Source: Paenibacillus physcomitrellae
GTDB lineage: Bacteria; Bacillota; Bacilli; Paenibacillales; Paenibacillaceae
Assembly: GCF_002240225.1 (NCBI RefSeq)
Contig: NZ_CP022584.1
Coordinates: forward strand, 4,565,850 to 4,629,849
Direction of reading: 5' to 3'
DNA length: 64,000 nucleotides
This document shows, in pieces, positions 58,065 through 64,000 of this stretch; within the stretch, counting starts at the first letter, position 1; each line of letters starts with the position of its first letter. The notes beneath the pieces were generated by a model that ran no database searches, had not been told where the DNA came from, and was given only the letters and a program-made list of their open reading frames with translations. Made by a program: the position numbers and the translations under genes.

Positions 58065-59180
58065 ATGACAGCTACCAAGGGTCTGGAAGGCGTTGTTGCA
58101 GCCACTTCTTCGATCAGTTCCATTGAAGACGGCGTACTTGCCTACCGAGGCATTAATATCGATGAGATGGCGGAGCATGCAACGTTTGAGGAAACGGCGT
58201 ACCTGCTTTGGCACGGCCATTTGCCCAATCATCAGGAACTGGCGGAGCTGAAACAGCTTCTTAGCGAAAATTCCACCATACCGGACGTTTTGATCGAGCA
58301 GCTTAAGCTTTATCCCAAGGATGCAAGCACCATGGCAGTGCTGCGGACTGCCGTATCTGCTCTTGCTTTGTATGACGAAACAGCGAATGATAATTCCAAG
58401 GAAGCCAATCAGCTGAAAGCCATCAAGCTCCAGGCTCAGCTCCCAACGGTTATTGCGGCTTATGCCCGCATTCGGGAAGGCAAAGAACCGCTGGCTCCGC
58501 TGCCTGGCGTATCCATTGCGCATAACTTCTTGTACATGCTTACTGGAACGGAACCGGATGCAACCTCAGTGGTGGCTTTGGACAAAGCGCTCGTGCTTCA
58601 CGCTGACCATGAATTAAATGCTTCGACTTTCTCTGCCCGTGTTACGATCGCGACCTTGACTGACATTTATTCGGCGATTACGTCTGCGATCGGGACTTTG
58701 AAAGGGCCTCTGCATGGAGGCGCAAATGAAGCCGTTATGGATATGCTGCGTGAAATCGGCAGCCTTGAGAACGCCGAGCCGTATATTCAGCGCAAGCTGC
58801 AGAACAAAGAAAAAATTATGGGCTTTGGACACCGGGTATACAAAAACGGAGACCCGCGGGCCAAACATTTGCAGAAGATGTCTCGCCAGCTGGGCTTGAT
58901 GCAGGGCGACACCACGTTATTTGACATCTCAGTCAAGGTGGAGAGCTTGGTAACGGGACAGAAAGGGCTGCAGCCAAACGTGGATTTCTATTCGGCTTCT
59001 GTTTATACAATGCTGGGTATTCCTAAGGATTTGTTCACTCCGATCTTTGCGATCAGCCGCTTGTCCGGGTGGACCGCACATATTCTGGAGCAGCTGGACA
59101 ACAACCGGATTATCCGTCCTCGCGCCGAATACACGGGGCAGTTCAACCAACAATATATTCCTATCGAATTGAGACAATAA
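58065..59180 (+). CDS. citZ: Citrate synthase
   Basis: 371 residues, short Gram-positive type. Joins acetyl-CoA and oxaloacetate. Active-site blocks: the His of LVLHADHELNASTF, the GFGHRVYKNGDPRA block and the Asp in QPNVDFYSASVY. GGAGAG precedes the ATG. First gene of citZ-icd, separated by 179 bases. Confidence 0.97.
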   Translation: MTATKGLEGVVAATSSISSIEDGVLAYRGINIDEMAEHATFEETAYLLWHGHLPNHQELAELKQLLSENSTIPDVLIEQLKLYPKDASTMAVLRTAVSALALYDETANDNSKEANQLKAIKLQAQLPTVIAAYARIREGKEPLAPLPGVSIAHNFLYMLTGTEPDATSVVALDKALVLHADHELNASTFSARVTIATLTDIYSAITSAIGTLKGPLHGGANEAVMDMLREIGSLENAEPYIQRKLQNKEKIMGFGHRVYKNGDPRAKHLQKMSRQLGLMQGDTTLFDISVKVESLVTGQKGLQPNVDFYSASVYTMLGIPKDLFTPIFAISRLSGWTAHILEQLDNNRIIRPRAEYTGQFNQQYIPIELRQ

Positions 59181-59359
59181 ACATCAGCATGAGAACTACA
59201 GGTGATTTATGTTACACTAGTCTCACGTGAAGGCGCCAAGCCGGCTGGGGACCGCATTTTCGCTCAGCAATGAATTTCGCTGAACTGACTGCCTCGCCGC
59301 CGGCTCGCTTTTGCGGATGTTCCATATCCATTACATAAACTGAGGAGGAACTTGAAATC

Positions 59360-60655
59360 ATGCCAAAGTTGGAGAAATTTGCTCTGCCTACCGAAGGGGA
59401 AAAAATCGAGATTCAAAACGGTAAGCTTGTCGTTCCTAACCATCCAATCCTGCCTTTCATCGAAGGCGACGGAACAGGCCGCGATATTTGGAAGGCTTCC
59501 AAACGGGTGCTGGATGCAGCGGTTGAGAAAGCCTACGGCGGAGAAAAGAAAATCGCCTGGTATGAAGTTTTTGCCGGTGAGAAAGCATTTAACACCTACG
59601 GAGAATGGCTGCCTGCAGATACGCTGACAGCGATCCGTGAATATATTGTGGCTATTAAAGGACCTTTGACTACGCCTATCGGCGGCGGTATCCGTTCCTT
59701 GAACGTAGCGCTTCGCCAGGAATTGGACTTGTATGTATGTCTTCGTCCGGTACGTTACTTCGACGGCGTGCCTTCGCCGGTTAAACGCCCAGAAGACGTG
59801 GACATGGTTATTTTCCGTGAGAATACGGAAGATATCTACGCAGGCATCGAATATAAGGAAGGCTCCGAGGAAGTTAAGAAGGTGCTGTCCTTCCTGCAGA
59901 ATGAAATGGGAGTCAATAAAATTCGCTTCCCGGAAACGTCCGGGATCGGTATCAAGCCGGTATCGGAAGAAGGTTCGAAACGCCTGGTTCGCGCAGCGGT
60001 TGAATATGCGATCAAACATGGCCGTAAGAGCGTAACGCTCGTTCATAAAGGCAACATCATGAAATTTACGGAAGGTGCCTTTAAGAACTGGGGATATGAA
60101 GTAGCTGAAGCCGAATTCGGCGACAAAGTGTTCACTTGGGCTCAATATGACCGCATCAAGGAGGAATCTGGTGCAGATGCAGCAAATGCGGCTCAGGAAG
60201 CAGCTGAGAAGGAAGGCAAAATCATTATCAAGGATGCGATTGCCGATATTGCCCTTCAACAGGTGCTTACTCGTCCTAAAGACTTTGATGTGATTGCGAC
60301 ATTGAATCTGAACGGCGACTATCTGTCTGACGCGCTTGCAGCGCAAGTAGGCGGCATCGGTATTGCTCCGGGCGCCAACATCAACTACGTGACCGGTCAT
60401 GCGATCTTTGAAGCCACTCATGGTACAGCTCCTAAATATGCGGATAAAGACGTGGTTAACCCAGGTTCCGTGATCTTGTCCGGTGTTATGATGCTGGAGC
60501 ATTTGGGCTGGCAGGAAGCTGCTGACCTGATCTACAAAGGTCTTGAAACCTCGATTAACAATAAAACAGTAACTTACGATTTTGCGCGTTTGATGGAAGG
60601 CGCAACGCAGGTGAAATGTTCCGAATTTGCGGACGAAGTCATTAAAAACATGTAA
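59360..60655 (+). CDS. icd: NADP-dependent isocitrate dehydrogenase
   Basis: 431 residues. Oxidative decarboxylation of isocitrate. Substrate motif [30 protein letters not shown], and the C-terminal NADP-type loop [28 protein letters not shown] precedes the ATG. The usual third gene mdh is not found; a palindromic hairpin follows. Confidence 0.97.
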   Translation: MPKLEKFALPTEGEKIEIQNGKLVVPNHPILPFIEGDGTGRDIWKASKRVLDAAVEKAYGGEKKIAWYEVFAGEKAFNTYGEWLPADTLTAIREYIVAIKGPLTTPIGGGIRSLNVALRQELDLYVCLRPVRYFDGVPSPVKRPEDVDMVIFRENTEDIYAGIEYKEGSEEVKKVLSFLQNEMGVNKIRFPETSGIGIKPVSEEGSKRLVRAAVEYAIKHGRKSVTLVHKGNIMKFTEGAFKNWGYEVAEAEFGDKVFTWAQYDRIKEESGADAANAAQEAAEKEGKIIIKDAIADIALQQVLTRPKDFDVIATLNLNGDYLSDALAAQVGGIGIAPGANINYVTGHAIFEATHGTAPKYADKDVVNPGSVILSGVMMLEHLGWQEAADLIYKGLETSINNKTVTYDFARLMEGATQVKCSEFADEVIKNM

Positions 60656-60696
60656 TATGGTTTGAAGACGATCGTGATTCACCGCATGGCAATTAC

Positions 60697-60735
60697 AGAT
60701 ATGGCGCCGGTATCCCCGGCGCCATATCTGCTTTT
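60697..60735 (+). terminator. Terminator after icd
   Basis: Perfect 14-bp stem AGATATGGCGCCGG with CCGGCGCCATATCT, loop TATCC, then GCTTTTA. Confidence 0.85.
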
Positions 60736-60931
60736 ATGCTGGGATGTTTACTATGTTCCGGCTATTGTACAGGGAATGTATCAGATAAAAAGGAGGCTGA
60801 GTTGAAATAGGCCTCTTTTGCTTTTTTTGTCACTTATCGGCTTTGCAGGGGGACAAGCTTCCGGCTATAATAGATGGGAATCATTAGCAGCCCTAACCTC
60901 TGAGAATGAATGGAAAGGATGAAGATGCAAG

Positions 60932-61342
60932 ATGTTTAAAGTGATTATGTTTCTTCATATTTTGGGATCGCTGGCCTTGGGATTTTATTTGGTACTCCCG
61001 TTTGTGGTCGGCGGAATCAGCCGGTTGACCCAGGCCAGCCGGGAAGGCGTATTGAATATTATCCGCTCACTAAATCGTTTCGCCCAATACGGACTTGTCC
61101 TTCAATTGCTGACAGGCATTTACCTCGTATTTCAAGGCGACTACTCGATGGCCTGGACAACGGTTGTCGGCATTTTGTTTATTATTGCCGGCGGTTTAAG
61201 TGGTATGCTGGGCAAGCCGCTTCGTTTAGCCAAAACGGGTGAAGCCAGTTCTGCCTTTGGCAAAATCCGCAGTTTCAGCTCTTTGCTGGCGATCGTGGTG
61301 CTGGTCCTGAGCTTCTTTATGGTTTACCGTCACATTATCTAA
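60932..61342 (+). CDS. Uncharacterised four-helix membrane protein
   Basis: 136 residues, not assigned. Four hydrophobic segments (about 4-26, 50-66, 73-90, 112-132) with short polar links; the loop after helix 1 is RLTQASREG and after helix 3 KPLRLAKTGEASS. A histidine in helix 1 (MFLHILGS) and one near the C-terminus could bind a cofactor, as in DUF2269-type proteins, but this is only a pattern. AAGGATGAAG precedes the ATG. Confidence 0.7.
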   Translation: MFKVIMFLHILGSLALGFYLVLPFVVGGISRLTQASREGVLNIIRSLNRFAQYGLVLQLLTGIYLVFQGDYSMAWTTVVGILFIIAGGLSGMLGKPLRLAKTGEASSAFGKIRSFSSLLAIVVLVLSFFMVYRHII

Positions 61343-61570
61343 GTCAGGTTCGGAGAAGCATTCCGTCTTAGCGGTTTCTATTGACCGCGGGACGGGGTGT
61401 TTTTTTCATATGTGGAGATGAGCAGAAAACCAGCGGTTGTTTGAGGTTTAGCGGATGGTGGTAAGGGATAGAGGAACGGCGTCAAATAGAAGGTTGCAGC
61501 ATAAGTGGCGCCAATTAGGTCATTCTAATCTTGATCCTATACCTGGAAGACAAGAAAGGAGTTTACCATC

Positions 61571-62437
61571 ATGCCACAAAATCAACAACCTAAACAAACC
61601 TTGCCTCCTCAGCATCAAAATCAGCAGCCGGGAGCGGAAAGTGAAATGCACCCTCTTCCGCAATATGAGGGGAATTATAAAGCAGCAGGCAAACTGAAAG
61701 GCAAAACAGCCTTGATTACCGGTGGTGACAGCGGGATTGGCCGCGCCGTAGCCGTAGCGTATGCCAAAGAAGGCGCAAACGTAGCTATCGTCTATTTGAA
61801 TGAAGATCAGGACGCCCAGAAGACCAAACAGGAAGTGGAGCAGGAAGGCGTAAAGGCGCTGCTGATCCCGGGAGATGTCGGGGATGAAACATTCGCTGCA
61901 AATGCGGTCAAGCAAACGGTGGACGCGTTTGGCGGGCTGGATATTCTGGTCAACAACGCCGGGGAGCAGCATCCGCAGCAGAGCATTGAGGACATCACTT
62001 CAGCGCAGCTGGAGAAAACGTTCCGGACAAACATATTTGGCATGTTTTATTTTGTGAAAGCAGCCATGCCGCATTTGAAGAAAGGAAGCGCGATTATTAA
62101 TACGGCTTCTATTACCGCTTACGAAGGCAATCCTACGCTGATCGATTATTCCTCGACGAAAGGGGCCATCGTAAGTTTTACCCGCGCATTGTCCAACAAC
62201 ATTGTAGGAAAAGGTATTCGCGTAAATGCGGTAGCACCGGGGCCGATTTGGACACCGCTCATTCCATCTACATTCGATGCGGAGAAAGTTAAGAAGTTTG
62301 GGGCTGACACACCGATGAAACGTCCGGGACAACCGGAGGAACTGGCTCCGGCGTATGTGTTCCTGGCCTGCAACGATTCCTCTTATATCAGCGGCCAAAC
62401 GATTCATATTAACGGCGGCACCGTGGTAAACGGATAA
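61571..62437 (+). CDS. SDR oxidoreductase of the general-stress (YdaD/YhdF) type
   Basis: 288 residues. A Gln/Pro-rich N-terminal tail (1-30) precedes the Rossmann domain: TGGDSGIGRA, NNAGEQHPQ, the catalytic YSSTKGA, and the C-terminal YISGQTIHINGGTVVNG. The tail plus EQHPQ insertion is typical of the stress-induced YdaD/YhdF/YghA group. Substrate unknown. GAAAGGAG precedes the ATG. Confidence 0.9.
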   Translation: MPQNQQPKQTLPPQHQNQQPGAESEMHPLPQYEGNYKAAGKLKGKTALITGGDSGIGRAVAVAYAKEGANVAIVYLNEDQDAQKTKQEVEQEGVKALLIPGDVGDETFAANAVKQTVDAFGGLDILVNNAGEQHPQQSIEDITSAQLEKTFRTNIFGMFYFVKAAMPHLKKGSAIINTASITAYEGNPTLIDYSSTKGAIVSFTRALSNNIVGKGIRVNAVAPGPIWTPLIPSTFDAEKVKKFGADTPMKRPGQPEELAPAYVFLACNDSSYISGQTIHINGGTVVNG

Positions 62438-62505
62438 TGACATAACAGGCAATGATAGGCGGCGTCGTGATTAGATAAACAGCGATGCGCAGCAGCTGAG
62501 TTTTG

Positions 62506-62535
62506 AAAGGCTTCGGGTTTCCCGGGGCTTTTTTT
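62506..62535 (+). terminator. Probable terminator after the SDR gene
   Basis: AAGGCTTCGGG pairs with CCCGGGGCTTT (G-T pairs included), loop TTT, followed by seven T residues. Confidence 0.75.
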
Positions 62536-62656
62536 GATGCCCAAATGGAATTGTATGCGCTTTAAATTTAATGAAATGAAGGCAGAAATGCGGCCGACCC
62601 TGTGTTATGATAACTGTAGAATGAGCTGGAAAAGCAGAGAAAGGGGAAGCTTCGTG

Positions 62657-64000
62657 ATGAAATCATTTGAACAAAGTGTATACGAGCTTATTGTGGAAAC
62701 CTCAACTAACCTGCCTGGTGACGTACGGATTGCGGTACAGCGGGGGAAAGCTGCTGAGAACGAGGCGACCCGGGCCGGCCTGGCGCTGTCTACGATTGTA
62801 ACCAACATTGAAATGGCTGAAGATCAGGTTTCACCGATCTGTCAGGATACGGGCATGCCGACTTTTATCGTTCATACGCCGGTCGGCGCTAATCAGATTC
62901 AAATGAAGCGGGAGATTCATTCCGCTATTGTCAAAGCTACCCAAGAAGGCAAGCTGCGCCCCAATTCGGTCGATTCATTAACCGGAAAAAACAGCGGAGA
63001 TAACTTGGGTCCGGGAACGCCCGTTGTTCATTTCGAGCAATGGGAGAAGGATGAAATCGATGTGCGCCTTATTCTGAAAGGCGGCGGCTGCGAAAATAAA
63101 AATATCCAGTACAGCCTTCCAACCGAACTGGAAGGACTCGGCAAAGCCGGACGCGACCTGGACGGAATCCGTAAATGCATCCTGCATGCCATCTATCAGG
63201 CTCAAGGCCAAGGCTGCAGCGCCGGCTTTCTTGGTGTGGGCATTGGCGGCGACCGGACTACCGGTTATGAGCTGGCCAAACAGCAGCTGTTCCGGCATCT
63301 GGAAGACACGAACCCTATTCCAGAATTGGCCGAGCTTGAGGCGTATATTATAGATAACGCCAACAAGCTGGGGATCGGTACGATGGGCTTCGGAGGCGAA
63401 GTGACGCTGCTTGGCTGCAAAATCGGCGTGATGAACCGGCTGCCTGCAAGCTTTTTCGTATCTGTCGCTTATAACTGCTGGGCATTCCGCCGTCAAGGCG
63501 TGTTAATCGATTCGGCCACGGGGGAGATCCGCAGCTGGATTTATCCTAGAGGCTCCGAGGTGAATATGTCCGCTCTGTCATCAGCACAGAAACAACAGGG
63601 GGCGGAAAGTGCGGCCGCGGGAGTTACCACGGAACAAACCGCTGAGCAAACGGCGGCTTCTTCTTCAAGGGAAGTGGTGCTGCAGACTCCAATCTCCGAA
63701 GAACAAATTCGGAACCTGCGCGTAGGCGATGTGGTGGTCATCAAAGGAGAAATGCATACCGGCAGGGATGCGCTGCACAAATATTTGATGGATCACGATG
63801 CGCCGATCGACCTGAACGGAGCGGTGATTTATCACTGCGGACCGGTCATGCTGAAGGACGAAGAGGGATGGCATGTCAAGGCAGCAGGTCCGACCACCAG
63901 TATTCGTGAGGAACCTTATCAAGGAGATATTCTGAAGAAATTCGGCATCCGGGCCGTGATCGGTAAAGGCGGTATGGGGCCCAAAACGCTGGCAGCTCTT
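62657..64000 (+). CDS. Class I fumarate hydratase, 3' end outside window
   Basis: An open frame of 448 codons running off the window. Oxygen-sensitive 4Fe-4S fumarase. The alpha domain (about 1-290) has the three cluster cysteines Cys62 (ICQDTGMP), Cys187 (GQGCSAGF) and Cys274 (YNCWAFRR); the beta domain starts near 345 (LRVGDVVVIKGEMHTGRDA). An Ala/Thr/Gln-rich linker (about 305-340) joins them. Start at ATG 62657 or GTG 62654; AAAGGGG lies 7-10 bases upstream. Final length and stop cannot be seen. Confidence 0.92.
   Translation, partial: MKSFEQSVYELIVETSTNLPGDVRIAVQRGKAAENEATRAGLALSTIVTNIEMAEDQVSPICQDTGMPTFIVHTPVGANQIQMKREIHSAIVKATQEGKLRPNSVDSLTGKNSGDNLGPGTPVVHFEQWEKDEIDVRLILKGGGCENKNIQYSLPTELEGLGKAGRDLDGIRKCILHAIYQAQGQGCSAGFLGVGIGGDRTTGYELAKQQLFRHLEDTNPIPELAELEAYIIDNANKLGIGTMGFGGEVTLLGCKIGVMNRLPASFFVSVAYNCWAFRRQGVLIDSATGEIRSWIYPRGSEVNMSALSSAQKQQGAESAAAGVTTEQTAEQTAASSSREVVLQTPISEEQIRNLRVGDVVVIKGEMHTGRDALHKYLMDHDAPIDLNGAVIYHCGPVMLKDEEGWHVKAAGPTTSIREEPYQGDILKKFGIRAVIGKGGMGPKTLAAL

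Noticed and set aside
59264..60682. 472-codon open frame on the - strand opposite icd
   Set aside because: Antisense shadow of a certain isocitrate dehydrogenase; composition is atypical and there is no start signal.

Overview
The window looks like a chromosome segment of an endospore-forming Firmicute of the Paenibacillus type. Supporting signs are sporulation genes (cotJABC, ytrH/ytrI, ytvI, YheC/YheD proteins), Bacillus-like gene order around dnaE, accDA, pyk and citZ-icd, strong AGGAGG-type ribosome binding sites, moderate-to-high GC, and a 23S-5S-tRNA operon of Bacillus type. Genus assignment is an inference.

Layout. 1-3412: 3' part of a 23S rRNA, a 5S rRNA and seven tRNAs (Ile, Ala, fMet, His, Gln, Lys, Gly). 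3627-7119: a permease divergent from selD-mnmH, a pair dedicated to tRNA 2-selenouridine. 7212-14564: housekeeping and poorly known genes (M3 oligopeptidase, CtaM-like DUF420, SDR, DegV, Dps and others). 14740-20104: complete sufCDSUB operon with palindromic operator candidates. 20422-21843: small ImmR/ImmA-like regulatory island with a holin-like gene. 22066-29000: two HD-GYP proteins, a fused MoaD-MoaE, a nucleotidase-like protein, UppP and a YfkAB radical SAM protein. 28877-32836: CNNM/CorC protein, cotJABC and a GGDEF protein. 34653-41488: five YheC/YheD ATP-grasp paralogues with a GNAT and an unannotated 28-codon ORF, next to a divergent YheA-like gene. 42676-54587: YtoI, YtrI/YtrH, DnaE, PgpA, MgtC, AccD/AccA and pyruvate kinase. 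54679-64000: thioesterase, FxsA, an IS5-family element, YtvI, CitZ, Icd, an SDR and a class I fumarase cut by the window end.

How the genes connect. SelD supplies selenophosphate to MnmH, whose expected substrates include the tRNA-Lys(UUU) and tRNA-Gln(UUG) encoded just upstream. SufCDSUB builds Fe-S clusters, which the radical SAM protein and fumarase need. GGDEF and HD-GYP proteins could make and break cyclic di-GMP. Spore-envelope genes recur (cotJABC, the YheC/D cluster, ytrIH, ytvI). AccDA, pyk, citZ, icd and fumarase form central carbon metabolism, but pfkA and mdh are missing from the positions they hold in Bacillus subtilis.

The best candidates for something undescribed are the expanded YheC/D-GNAT cluster with its embedded micro-ORF, and the compact ImmR/ImmA switch with three matching operators over divergent promoters. 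No CRISPR array, complete prophage or secondary-metabolite cluster was seen. All functional calls come from reading motifs by eye; no database search was run.
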